Shown one piece after another: positions 16,777 through 25,164 of a DNA stretch of 64,000 nt. The number at the start of each line of letters is the position of its first letter. The first letter of the stretch is position 1. The DNA lies in NCBI GenBank assembly GCA_963775635.1, contig CAVZJO010000007.1, forward strand, positions 223,301 through 287,300. Reading direction: 5' to 3'. The translations under genes and the position numbers were made by a program. Below the pieces are notes generated by a model. The model had not been told where the DNA came from. It ran no database searches and was given only the letters and a program-made list of their open reading frames with translations. The DNA is from JALORV01 sp963775635 (lineage in GTDB: Bacteria; Pseudomonadota; Gammaproteobacteria; Burkholderiales; Burkholderiaceae_F).

Positions 16777-16792
16777 TGGCACCCCGCTTGCA
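16777..16792 (+). promoter_or_regulatory. sigma-54 promoter of glycosyltransferase gene
   Basis: TGGCACCCCGCTTGCA fits consensus with GG-N10-GC. The predicted start at about 16803 is one base before ATG 16804, implying a leaderless message or a later start codon. Confidence 0.7.
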
Positions 16793-16803
16793 TGGCGTTG
16801 CTC

Positions 16804-17988
16804 ATGACTGTCAACTCGCGCCTGTCCGTCGAATCGGCTTCCGCGTCCTCACCCGAAGGCGAAGAGCGACCGCACCTGGTCGACGTCACGATGTACTGGA
16901 GCGCCACCGGGGGTGGTGTTGCCCGCTATCTGCGCGACAAGCGCCGCTGGGCCGTGTCGCGCGCAAACTGGCGGCACACCCGCGTCGTTCCGGCTGACTG
17001 TGAAGCGCCGGACTGTCGAATCGGCGGCGTGCGTATCCCGTTCAGCGGCGGCTACCGCTTTCCCATGCTGCGCAACCGGGTCGCCCGCCTGTTGGTGCGG
17101 CTGGAGCCGGATCTGATCGAGGTCGGCGATCCCTTCCGGGTCGCGTGGGCAGGCCTCGATGCCGCGCGCGATCGCGGCGTGCCCGCAGTGACCTTCTGCC
17201 ACTCGAATCTTGCCGATCTCGCGGGGCGCTGGTTTGGATCGGTCGCGCGCAAGGCGATGCGACGTTACCTGCACCACGTTTACATCGGCTTCGATGCGGT
17301 GTTCGCGGCCAGTCGCTGGATGGTGGACGAGGCGCGCGACCTCGGACTCGACAACGTCGTGCACCAGCCTCTTGGAGTCGATCTGGCGACATTCAATCCG
17401 TCGCGGCGGGATCCGCGCTGGCGCAGCGAACTCGGCATTGACCCCAAGACCGTCGTGCTGATTTACGCGGGTCGGTTCGCAAAGGAAAAGAACCCGCGCG
17501 TCCTGAGTGAACTGCCGGCGCGCCTGGGACCCGACCACGTGCTGGTGGCTCTCGGGGCCGGGCCGATGGCGCCGCAGGGGGAACGCATCCGCCTGCTGCC
17601 CTACGCGGCGGACCCTCGCACCGTGGCGAGGGCGCTGGCGAGCGCCGACGTGTTCGTGCACGCCGGAGAGTCCGAGACCTTCGGCCTGGCGCCATTGGAG
17701 GCACTCGCCTGTGGAACGCCGGTCGTCATGCCGGCCCGTGCGGGCCTACTCGACCTGGTCGATGGCAAGGCGGCTTTCGGCGTCCCTCATGCAACCGCCG
17801 ATGCGCTGGCCGAGGCGGTTCGCGCGGTGTGCACTTCGTCGATGGAGTCGACGCGCCGGGCGGCGATCGAGGCGGCGAAGGCGTTCGATCAGCAGGCGAC
17901 GTTTGCACAGCTATTCGCGCGGTACGCAGCGCTGCGATCCGTCAGCGCTTCGACCGACCGCGGCATCGGAGGGCTTCGCCTTGCGTGA
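16804..17988 (+). CDS. Family 4-type glycosyltransferase
   Basis: This 394-residue GT-B enzyme has an N-terminal acceptor domain with GGGVARYLRDKRRW and a C-terminal donor domain with LIYAGRFAKEKNP and the EX7E-like region ESETFGLAPLEALACGTPVV. It is probably an alpha-glycosyltransferase acting on a cell-surface lipid or polysaccharide. ATG 16792 lies inside the -12 element, so ATG 16804 is preferred. It overlaps the following deacetylase-like gene by eight bases, so the two are translationally coupled. A second GT of this type is at 19572. Confidence 0.9.
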   Translation: MTVNSRLSVESASASSPEGEERPHLVDVTMYWSATGGGVARYLRDKRRWAVSRANWRHTRVVPADCEAPDCRIGGVRIPFSGGYRFPMLRNRVARLLVRLEPDLIEVGDPFRVAWAGLDAARDRGVPAVTFCHSNLADLAGRWFGSVARKAMRRYLHHVYIGFDAVFAASRWMVDEARDLGLDNVVHQPLGVDLATFNPSRRDPRWRSELGIDPKTVVLIYAGRFAKEKNPRVLSELPARLGPDHVLVALGAGPMAPQGERIRLLPYAADPRTVARALASADVFVHAGESETFGLAPLEALACGTPVVMPARAGLLDLVDGKAAFGVPHATADALAEAVRAVCTSSMESTRRAAIEAAKAFDQQATFAQLFARYAALRSVSASTDRGIGGLRLA

Positions 17989-18793
17989 ACCCTTGCATCT
18001 CTGCGTGTCGCTGCACGACGTGGCGCCGGCCACCTGGCTGTCGTGCCAGCGGGTGCTGGCGGCCGTGCGCGAAGTGGCCGACATTCCGATCACCCTGCTC
18101 GTCGTGCCTGCGTACTGGGGGCAGTGCTCGGCACTGGCCCCAGGCTTCACCGAGGCAATGTCGGATCAGCTTGCCCGGGGAAACGAGTTGGCCTTGCACG
18201 GCTACTTCCACCAGGATCTGGGCACTCCGACGTCAGGATTCGACTGGCTGCGGCGTCGCGTCTATACCGCCGGAGAAGGCGAATTCTGGGATCTCACTGA
18301 GTCAGAGGCGTCCGAGAGATTGCTGCTCGGTCAGCGCTGGTTCCACGCCAACGGCTGGCCGCTTGCCGGGTTCGTTCCTCCGGCGTGGCTGATTGGCGCG
18401 GGGGCCTGGAAGGCCGTGCATGGCTTCCCGGCAATCCGCTACGTGACGACCTTCTCGCACATCCACGCAACCCATACCGGCGTGTCGGTCCATGCCCCCT
18501 GTTTGACACTCAGCGTGCGCGCCCCATGGCGCCGCGCACTATCCCTCGTGTGGTCGAACCTCGCACTGCGCCGGTGTCGCGCGACCGTCGTGCGCCTCGC
18601 GCTGCATCCACGCGACGCGGCCTATCCGTCAGTGCGCCGCGCCTGGCAGAGGAAGCTGGAGACGCTGCTGGGCGAGCGCGAGGCAGTCACCAAGGCGGAC
18701 TTCGTCGCGCGCGTCATGCCGCAGCGCCTGGGGCCCGCGGCCGCACGCGGTTACTCGGGCCGGGCATTCGCCGCCAGCCGGGAGCCGATATAA
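17981..18793 (+). CDS. DUF2334/polysaccharide-deacetylase-like protein
   Basis: This 270-residue protein contains VSLHDVAPATW (metal-binding Asp of the deacetylase fold), ELALHGYFHQD (His-x-x-x-His type motif) and a late LALHPRDA. This matches the DUF2334 branch of carbohydrate esterases. The chosen start is TTG 17981: it has GGAGGG eight bases upstream and homology begins immediately (LHLCVSLHDVAP). It overlaps the glycosyltransferase stop by eight bases and may modify the same glycan. Confidence 0.85.
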   Translation: MREPLHLCVSLHDVAPATWLSCQRVLAAVREVADIPITLLVVPAYWGQCSALAPGFTEAMSDQLARGNELALHGYFHQDLGTPTSGFDWLRRRVYTAGEGEFWDLTESEASERLLLGQRWFHANGWPLAGFVPPAWLIGAGAWKAVHGFPAIRYVTTFSHIHATHTGVSVHAPCLTLSVRAPWRRALSLVWSNLALRRCRATVVRLALHPRDAAYPSVRRAWQRKLETLLGEREAVTKADFVARVMPQRLGPAAARGYSGRAFAASREPI

Positions 18794-18893
18794 GCGCGCG
18801 TTGTGCAAGATTTTCCGCAAACGATGCTCAAAACCCTGGCGAAAGCCGGAAGCTTCCGTCGCGCGCCTGAGTGAGAAAGACATGATTCAAAGT

Positions 18894-18909
18894 CGGCACG
18901 GCAATTGCT
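18894..18909 (+). promoter_or_regulatory. sigma-54 promoter of candidate small RNA
   Basis: CGGCACGGCAATTGCT has GG-N10-GC spacing and a consensus -24 and -12. No ORF with a ribosome-binding site follows; an intrinsic terminator lies about 95 nt downstream. Confidence 0.75.
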
Positions 18910-18919
18910 TTATTGAATC

Positions 18920-19030
18920 CGCAACCCATCGTCCTGGAACGTAGGTTGTTCGGTGCTCGACCCTTCCCCCTTCCCTCCCCACGACGTCGGCACCGGTTCC
19001 CAGCCCCGCTACATAGCGGGGCTTTTTTTT
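18920..19030 (+). ncRNA. Candidate sigma-54-driven small regulatory RNA
   Basis: Between the promoter at 18894 and the terminator at 19002-19030 lies a transcript of about 110 nt without a plausible reading frame. Its central hairpin pairs CGGTGC (18951-18956) plus CGAC (18958-18961) with GTCG (18986-18989) plus GCACCG (18990-18995), a ten-pair stem with one bulged T. The 24-nt apical loop is almost pure C/U, including CCTTCCCCCTTCCCTCCCC, complementary to GGAGG-type ribosome-binding sites. An outer GGAAC/GTTCC pairing is also possible. This is the layout of anti-Shine-Dalgarno small RNAs; targets are unknown. Confidence 0.7.
19002..19030 (+). terminator. Intrinsic terminator of the small RNA
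   Basis: AGCCCCGCT and AGCGGGGCT form a nine-pair stem around loop ACAT, followed by eight T residues. Confidence 0.9.
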
Positions 19031-19050
19031 GGCTGGCCGGTGAACTCAGT

Positions 19051-19582
19051 TCAGTAGAGCGCGAGCAGCAGCGAGGCCGTCGCGGCGCCGATCGCCGCAC
19101 CGGCTGCCACGTCGCTCGGGTAGTGCAGTCCGAGAGCCACACGCGAGAGCGCCATCAGCACCGCGACCGGCACGAGCACCCAGACCGTCGGCGGGTAATA
19201 AGCACTCAGGAGGATGGTGAACGTCGTAGCGTGCAGTGCGTGGCCGGAGGGAAAGCTGAACTGGTCGAGCGCCCGGCCGCAGGCGCGGATATCCGGGCAC
19301 TTCACGAACGGCCGCGGCCGCCCGATCTTGCCCTTGACCCAGAGATACAGCGTCAGGTTCGCCGTCTCCGGCGAGCAGCATCTGCGCCGCGACATCCCGG
19401 CCTTCGGTTCCGCCGGCCAGGCCGAGCGCGGCGATGATCACGTACCAGAAGATGCCGTCACCGAGCCAGCTGACCCCGCGCAAGACGGCCACCAGAGCGC
19501 GGTACTGCGAGGCACGATAGACGCGCTGCGCCCAACGGCGGTCGCGTTCGGCCCAAAGCGTGCGCTGGATGCTATGCGGCAT
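19051..19582 (-). pseudogene. PAP2-family phosphatase, frameshifted
   Basis: The N-terminal part (MPHSIQRTLWAERDRRWAQR and a transmembrane helix) reads in one frame to AAQMLLAG near 19372. The rest continues one base out of frame as ETANLTLYLWVKGKIGRPRP. The joined protein of about 176 residues has all three PAP2 motifs: KGKIGRPRP, PSGHA and SRVALGLHYPSDV. One extra base would explain the break, so this may be an assembly error. ATG 19582 overlaps the upstream glycosyltransferase stop by eleven bases, giving the operon PLD-glycosyltransferase-PAP2. A functional enzyme would dephosphorylate phosphatidate or undecaprenyl-type lipids. Confidence 0.8.
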
Positions 19583-20735
19583 ACGCCGGGGTCGGACGTC
19601 TCGTGCCGTATCGGCACGCGCTCAGGGCCTGTTCGTACTGATCGACGATGGCATCCCAGGAAGCCGCGGCTGCTGCGCGCCGTGCGGCTGCGCGCATCGA
19701 ATCCCGCATCGACACCGATTCCGCTGCGCTGACTGCGTGGCGGCCATGCTCGATGAACTGCTGTTCATCGCCAGGCTGCGCCAGCAGGCCGCTGACACCG
19801 TGTTCAATGTGCACCGATGCCGCCGCCATGTCGTAGGCCACCACGATCAGTCCGGACGCCAGGGCCTCCAGGGTCACGTTGCCGAAGGTCTCGGTCAGGC
19901 TGGGAAACAGGAACACGTCGCCGGAGGCGTAGTGCGCCGCGAGTCGGTCGCCGCGCAGCTCGCCCGCGAAATGGACACCCGGGCCTGCGCTGCGCTCCAG
20001 GGTCCTGCGTAACGGACCGTCGCCGACCATGACAAGTCGCGCGCGCGGCTGACATTCACGCATCGCTGCGAACGTGCGCAGGACCAGCGGCAGATTCTTC
20101 TCGGCGGCAAGGCGACCGACGTGCAGCGCGACCGGGTCATCGGCCTGCACGCCCCACTGTCTCCGAAGTTCCTCACTGCGATGGACGGGCGAGAAGCGCT
20201 TCTCATCGACGCCGCGCCCGATCACTTGCAGATTCCAGAATCCATCGTTGCGCCGTTGCGCCGCCAGCGCCCCGGTCGGCACGAAGGTTCGGTCGGTCGC
20301 GTTGTGGAAATACCTCAGGTACCGGCTCACAAGCCGGCGCATGAAACCGAACCCGTAGTAATCGCTGTAAAGGTCGAAGTTGGTGCGCAGATCGGAAGTC
20401 ACTGGTAATCCCAGCGTGCGTCCCGCCCGGCACGCTGCCCATCCGAGCGGCCCTTCGGTGGCCACGTGGACGACATCCGGCCGCCGTACCTGCCAGCGAC
20501 GTGCCAAACCCGCCATCACCGGCAGTCCGATCCGCAGCGCCCGGTACATCGGCAGCGGCAGCCCAGGGACGCGCCACTCGTCGATGGTGTCGCATCGTGC
20601 TTCGCCGGCCTGCCGCGGCCGAACCAGGTGGACGGAATGGCCGCGCGCGCGCAATCCGTCGACTGCGCGCGCAACGGTGTTCGCGACGCCGTTGAGCTCG
20701 GGCGGATAGGTTTCGGTGACGAACGCGACGCGCAC
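19572..20735 (-). CDS. Family 4 glycosyltransferase (GDP-mannose-dependent type)
   Basis: The 387 residues begin VRVAFVTETYPPELNGVANT, the usual opening of MgtA/PimB-like glycosyltransferases, so GTG 20735 is taken as start although the open frame extends to 20825. The donor domain contains LHVGRLAAEKNLPLVL and the ESLTETFGNVTLEALASG region with EX7E. Such enzymes mannosylate or glucuronosylate membrane lipids. It lies between a cardiolipin-synthase-like gene and a PAP2 phosphatase, which supports a role in lipid head-group remodelling. Confidence 0.9.
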   Translation of the reverse strand: MRVAFVTETYPPELNGVANTVARAVDGLRARGHSVHLVRPRQAGEARCDTIDEWRVPGLPLPMYRALRIGLPVMAGLARRWQVRRPDVVHVATEGPLGWAACRAGRTLGLPVTSDLRTNFDLYSDYYGFGFMRRLVSRYLRYFHNATDRTFVPTGALAAQRRNDGFWNLQVIGRGVDEKRFSPVHRSEELRRQWGVQADDPVALHVGRLAAEKNLPLVLRTFAAMRECQPRARLVMVGDGPLRRTLERSAGPGVHFAGELRGDRLAAHYASGDVFLFPSLTETFGNVTLEALASGLIVVAYDMAAASVHIEHGVSGLLAQPGDEQQFIEHGRHAVSAAESVSMRDSMRAAARRAAAAASWDAIVDQYEQALSACRYGTRRPTPAYAA

Positions 20736-20791
20736 GAAAGCACCGTCAGCAACGCCGGTGCCCAGTGCGTAGCAGGCGCTCTGGCTGCGTG

Positions 20792-22075
20792 TCAGAGCAG
20801 GAACTCGAGCTTGCGCGCAAGCCATTCACCTGCGCGTGTCACCCAGCCGCGCTTCAGCCAGCGCTCCAGCGTGAGTTCCTCGCTCTCGGCGACATCTCCG
20901 GCGAACAGCGCTTCGAAGCGCGCAGCGACGTCGGTATCGAGAATGACGACGTTGGCTTCGGCGTTGTGAAGAAGACTTCGCCAGTCCATGTTGCTCGATC
21001 CGGCCGTGGCCCAGACTCCATCGATCACCGCGGTCTTGGCGTGCAGGATCGCGTTTCTGCGTTCGAAGATGCGAACTCCGGATTCGAGCAGCCGGCCGTA
21101 AAGTGAACGTCCGGCGGCGAGCGGTGCCCAGACGTCGCTGATTCCCGGCAGGACGAGGCGGACATCGACTCCACGTCGCGCCGCGTCGGTCAGCGCACGC
21201 AACAGGCGGCGCGTCGGGACAAAGTAGGCAGAGGTGACAAAGACGTTACGACGCGCCCCCCTGATGGCTCCGAGCAGTGCGCGATATAGCGGGTTTCGTC
21301 GTCTGCCGGCCGCACAGGCAGTCACGGCGATCGAGTGGTCGCCCGCCACGCTCAGTGGCGGAAAGTAGTCGGCCTGCTGCGGCGGCCGAGACGCGCGGGA
21401 TCGCCAGTGATCGAGGTAAAGCCGCTGCAGTTCGCCCACGACCGGGCCCTCGATGCGCAGATGAGTGTCGCGCCAGCGGACGACGGACTCACGCTGGTCC
21501 GCTGACGGCGGACTCGAATAGACGCTGCTGATGTTGACGCCGCCGATGAAGGCCACGGTGCCGTCGACTACCAGCAGCTTGCGATGGTCCCGCTGGTGCA
21601 AGGTCCAGCGCCACGGGTGCCGCAGCGGATTGATCGGGTTGAATTCCAGCAGCGCCACCCCGGCATCGCGCAGCGAATCGAAATAACGTCCCGGCGTCGT
21701 CCACGACCCGAATGAGTCGTAGATCAGGTTGATCTTCACGCCTTGCGCGCGCTTGAGCAGCAGCAGTTCGCGCAGTTCGCTGCCCGGTCCGGCATCCTCG
21801 AGGATGTAGCTTTCGATGTTGATGTGATCGCGCGCCAGCGAAATGGCGTCGAACATCTCCCGATGCGTCTGCGGACCGTCGATCAGGATTTCCGCGCGAT
21901 TGCCGGGCGTGGCACCGCGCCCGATCCTGCGTCGCAGAATGCGAGCGTGTCGCCTCAGCGCGTCCGGGCGACGAGCGACCGGAATATCACGCGGCTTCCA
22001 GGGACGTCCCCAGACTTCAAACAGGCGCCGCAACCAAGGTTGCGCAGCCGGGACGGCGGTAGGCGAGGACTGCAT
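20792..22075 (-). CDS. Phospholipase D-type cardiolipin synthase (ClsB-like)
   Basis: The 427 residues carry two HKD active-site motifs, HQRDHRKLLVVDG and HAKTAVID, in two PLD half-domains, plus GGVNISSVY and GSSNMDWRS downstream of each. This is the arrangement of ClsB, which makes cardiolipin by transphosphatidylation. No N-terminal transmembrane helices are present, as in ClsB and unlike ClsA. It is the first gene of a likely operon with the glycosyltransferase and PAP2 phosphatase. I found no sigma-54 promoter in front of it. Confidence 0.9.
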   Translation of the reverse strand: MQSSPTAVPAAQPWLRRLFEVWGRPWKPRDIPVARRPDALRRHARILRRRIGRGATPGNRAEILIDGPQTHREMFDAISLARDHINIESYILEDAGPGSELRELLLLKRAQGVKINLIYDSFGSWTTPGRYFDSLRDAGVALLEFNPINPLRHPWRWTLHQRDHRKLLVVDGTVAFIGGVNISSVYSSPPSADQRESVVRWRDTHLRIEGPVVGELQRLYLDHWRSRASRPPQQADYFPPLSVAGDHSIAVTACAAGRRRNPLYRALLGAIRGARRNVFVTSAYFVPTRRLLRALTDAARRGVDVRLVLPGISDVWAPLAAGRSLYGRLLESGVRIFERRNAILHAKTAVIDGVWATAGSSNMDWRSLLHNAEANVVILDTDVAARFEALFAGDVAESEELTLERWLKRGWVTRAGEWLARKLEFLL

Positions 22076-22696
22076 CACCGAGCCTCCGCGCTCAAGCGCG
22101 ATCGCTCAGCGATCGCTGCCGGCGCGCTTGACCTTCCGCGGCGCGGATCCGACGCGTCCGCGCGGAGCGTTACGCCTGCCGGTCGCCTCAGCAAGGCCTG
22201 CTTCCCGCTCGTCGATGCCCTGCACCGCGGTATTGCGTGTCAAAGCACTGACATGTGCAGCGGTTTTCCCGGCAGCTGCAGGTCGTGACAGCCTTGCCGG
22301 AAACGGCCACGTCCGACGTGCGGTCATTCAGCGCGCCGCTCGAGATCGCGCACGACACGGACGTGCACGCGGCCGGAGCGCAGCCGCAGGTGGGCCGTCG
22401 GGTGCGGTCCGGACTCATTGGGCAAGCGTCCCGGGTGATCGGCCGGGTCGCGGCTCGGGTGGTCGACGATAGGACGCGGCAACGGAGCGTCCTCGGTTCG
22501 CATGGGACTCATGAAGGCCTCGTGTTGGTGGACGACGAGCCGCCGAACACTGCGGGTGCGACTCGACCTAGGGGCATTGCAGCAAACCATGTACCCGACG
22601 GCGCCGGCCATCGCTTTCAGGTCGCGAATGGGGGACCCGCACCGTAAGCGGGACACTCGCGGCGAGCGGCGCGTGCCGGCGGCGACGCAACCCGTG
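22076..22696. other. Stretch without a confident gene
   Basis: Open frames exist on both strands (for example 22255-22647 plus and 22324-22752 minus), but none has a ribosome-binding site or recognisable motifs, and the compositions look like shadows of GC-rich DNA. A decayed gene cannot be excluded. Confidence 0.4.
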
Positions 22697-23917
22697 TTAC
22701 TTGATCCCCGATGTGCCGGATCGCATCGGTGAGCTCGCAGCGGCAGCAGCACTCGCGAGTTCGGCTTTGCGCGCGCGTCGCCGACGACGCAGTCCGAGCA
22801 GCAATCGCAAACTCGCCGGCTCGTCGCGGCCGCGATCCAGGTACGCCGCCCAGACGCGCAGCGACTTCGAGCGGCGCGCGGCGCTACGCACCGCGATGAG
22901 AAATGGCACGGCGATGAACGCGCCGGCGATGCCCCAGACCCAACCGGCGATCATCACCGCCAGGAACACGGCGAGAGGGCTCAGCTCGAGCCGGCGACCC
23001 ACCACCCACGGTGTCACGAAGTTGCTTTCGATCACGTTGATCACGCCGAACGCGGCCGGCGGCAGCAGCACTTCTCCGGGAGTCTCGAAGGTCAGCGCGC
23101 CCACCAGGAACAGCGTCACGAGCACGACGAACGGTCCCAGGTAAGGAATGAAACTCATGATGCCGGCGAACGCGCCCCACAGGACCGGGTTCGGCAACCC
23201 GATCATCCAGCACGCCAGACCGGTCGCCAGCGCCACACCTGCATTGATCAGCGCCTGCGTGGCCAGAAAGGTGGCGATGTCGCGCTGCGCTGCGCGCACC
23301 GCGCCAATCACTGCGACCCGGGATCGACGGCGCGGCAACGCTTCGACGGTGCGGATCACGAGCCATCGCTCGGACGCCAACAGAAAGAAGAGCAGGATCA
23401 GCGTGGCGGCGACGAAGATGCCCGCATTGGCAACTTTCATCAGCAGCGTGCCGGTTAGAGCCACGCTCTCGCTCGCGATCTTGTCCTTGAGCGGGTCGGG
23501 CGGCGGCGCGGTTGGTGCCGAGCGGGCCGCCGTGGCCCGCGCCTGTGCCGGTGCCTGCGAGGGCGCGAGGAAAGGCACTCCGCGACGCCAGTCTTCCGCG
23601 CGGTCGATCAATTGCTGGATGCCCTGCGGGGCCTTCTCCCACCACGCAGTCGCCGGCGCTGCCAGCATGGAGACCAGCACCGACAGACCGAGCACGAAAC
23701 CGCCGACGACGACGGCTGCACCGAGCGCGTCCGGCACGCCGCGGCGGCCGAGTTGCCGAACCAGCGGTGAAAAGAGAAAGGTCAGGACGATAGCCACCGC
23801 GAAGGGCAGCAGCACCGGCTGCGCGAACTTCGCAAACACCACCAGCGCGATGAAGAGCAGGCCGCGCAGCGCGCGCGACGACGCGACACTTCCGCCCGCG
23901 GCAGGCGCTTGTTCCAT
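22697..23917 (-). CDS. AI-2E-family transporter (PerM-like)
   Basis: This 406-residue inner-membrane protein begins at MEQAPAAGG and has about eight transmembrane helices in the family pattern: two near the N-terminus (LRGLLFIALVVFAKFAQPVLLPFAVAIVL), a soluble middle with a Pro/Ala-rich segment, then a helix bundle with PVLWGAFAGIMSFIPYLGPFV. The family exports small molecules or Na+ in exchange for H+. The open frame extends 63 codons upstream, but that part is Arg-rich and unlikely to be coding. Confidence 0.88.
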   Translation of the reverse strand: MEQAPAAGGSVASSRALRGLLFIALVVFAKFAQPVLLPFAVAIVLTFLFSPLVRQLGRRGVPDALGAAVVVGGFVLGLSVLVSMLAAPATAWWEKAPQGIQQLIDRAEDWRRGVPFLAPSQAPAQARATAARSAPTAPPPDPLKDKIASESVALTGTLLMKVANAGIFVAATLILLFFLLASERWLVIRTVEALPRRRSRVAVIGAVRAAQRDIATFLATQALINAGVALATGLACWMIGLPNPVLWGAFAGIMSFIPYLGPFVVLVTLFLVGALTFETPGEVLLPPAAFGVINVIESNFVTPWVVGRRLELSPLAVFLAVMIAGWVWGIAGAFIAVPFLIAVRSAARRSKSLRVWAAYLDRGRDEPASLRLLLGLRRRRRARKAELASAAAAASSPMRSGTSGIK

Positions 23918-23973
23918 GCTGTGATGGCTCAAAGGTTCGGCGAGCACGTCGGATGGACCACGCGCGCGCCTGG

Positions 23974-24219
23974 CTACCGGCCTGGTGCGCAGCCGGCCAT
24001 AGACTCGCTTCCGCGTTCGCGCGTGGGAGCGCAGGTCCGCATCAGGCGATCGCGCGGCAGCGCGGACGCGCCGGACAATGCGCCGACACCGGTCAGTGTG
24101 CGCCATGCTCCCGGCACAGACGGGCTCGACGAGCGCGCACCGTGCAGCGTCGTCACGCCGAGTGCCATCAAGGAGAGCGCCAGCAAATGGACGGGCTTGA
24201 TCACACCGGTTTTAGGCAT
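23974..24219 (-). CDS. Possible small secreted protein
   Basis: The 81 residues start MPKTGVIKPVHLLALSLMALGV, a plausible signal peptide, followed by a Ser/Arg/Gly-rich tail without known motifs. A GG-N10-GC element reading AGGCATGCCATATGCC on the minus strand overlaps its start, which would imply a later GTG start. No ribosome-binding site is visible. Tentative. Confidence 0.3.
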   Translation of the reverse strand: MPKTGVIKPVHLLALSLMALGVTTLHGARSSSPSVPGAWRTLTGVGALSGASALPRDRLMRTCAPTRERGSESMAGCAPGR

Positions 24220-24303
24220 ATGGCATGCCTGCAACCTGCGTGATCGACCCCAAGCCCCACTTGACGCCGGCTCTTCGCGATCCCGAATACGCTGTGGATT
24301 GCC

Positions 24304-25143
24304 GTGTCATCGTGGTTCGCCGATGGCGGCCCCCGACTCGGCGCCGCGATCGCGTTTTACTCGATCTTCGCGCTCGCTCCGCTGCTGATCGTTGCCACCG
24401 CGATCGCCGGTGCGGTGTTCGGTCTCGACGAAGTGCGCAGCCAGTTCGCTGCCCAGATGGCGGCATTGATAGGAAAGGAGGCCGCTTGGAGCCTCGAGCG
24501 CATGATCTCCACGGCGTGGCGACCCGAAGCCGGCGTGCTCGCCGGCGTCATCGGCGTCGCCACGCTGCTGATCGGCGCGACCGGCGTGTTGGTCGAGCTG
24601 CGCAATGCGCTCGACACGATGCTGCATATCGAAAAAGGCGAGCGATCCGTGGTCGGCGCCTACCTTCGCGCGCGACTGGCTGGGCTCGCCCTCGTTCTCG
24701 GCTTCGGTTTCCTGCTGATCATCTCGCTGATGCTGAGCGCGCTGCTGTCGGTGGTGTCTGGCTGGTTGCCGGCGCGATTCCCCGAATTCAAGCTCTTGCT
24801 GGCTCTACTCGATCTGGCGGTTTCGATCGTCGTGCTGACGCTCGCGTTCGCTGCGATCGTGCGCTGGTTGCCCAGCCGGAAGCCGCCGTGGAAGCTCGTG
24901 TGGATCAGCGCCCTCGGCAGCGCGCTGCTTTTTGCCGTCGGCAAGTACCTGGTGGGGCTTTACCTCGCGCGCGCGGCGTTCGTGGATGCCTACGGCGCAG
25001 CGGGTTCGCTCGCCGTGATTCTCTTCTGGATCTACTTCACATCCCAGCTGATGCTTCTGGCCGTGGCGTACGCCCGGCAATTCGCGCCCCAGGCCGCAGG
25101 CACTCGACGAACGATATCGCGACGGGTTGCGCTGAACTCCTAG
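24304..25143 (+). CDS. YihY/BrkB-family membrane protein
   Basis: The 279 residues match the family throughout: LGAAIAFYSIFALAPLLIV at the N-terminus, six transmembrane helices, and YGAAGSLAVILFWIYFTSQLMLLAVAYAR near the end. The function is unsettled; early claims of RNase BN activity were wrong. GTG 24304 is the only start between an upstream stop and the first conserved residues and lacks a ribosome-binding site, so the true N-terminus may be slightly longer. It is convergent with the NtrC-like gene at 25165. Confidence 0.88.
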   Translation: MSSWFADGGPRLGAAIAFYSIFALAPLLIVATAIAGAVFGLDEVRSQFAAQMAALIGKEAAWSLERMISTAWRPEAGVLAGVIGVATLLIGATGVLVELRNALDTMLHIEKGERSVVGAYLRARLAGLALVLGFGFLLIISLMLSALLSVVSGWLPARFPEFKLLLALLDLAVSIVVLTLAFAAIVRWLPSRKPPWKLVWISALGSALLFAVGKYLVGLYLARAAFVDAYGAAGSLAVILFWIYFTSQLMLLAVAYARQFAPQAAGTRRTISRRVALNS

Positions 25144-25164
25144 GATCGAAGACCGGTTGAGACG

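Noticed and set aside
22255..22647. 130-codon plus-strand frame in the gap upstream of the PLD gene
   Set aside because: No ribosome-binding site, promoter or recognisable motif; equally long frames exist on the other strand.
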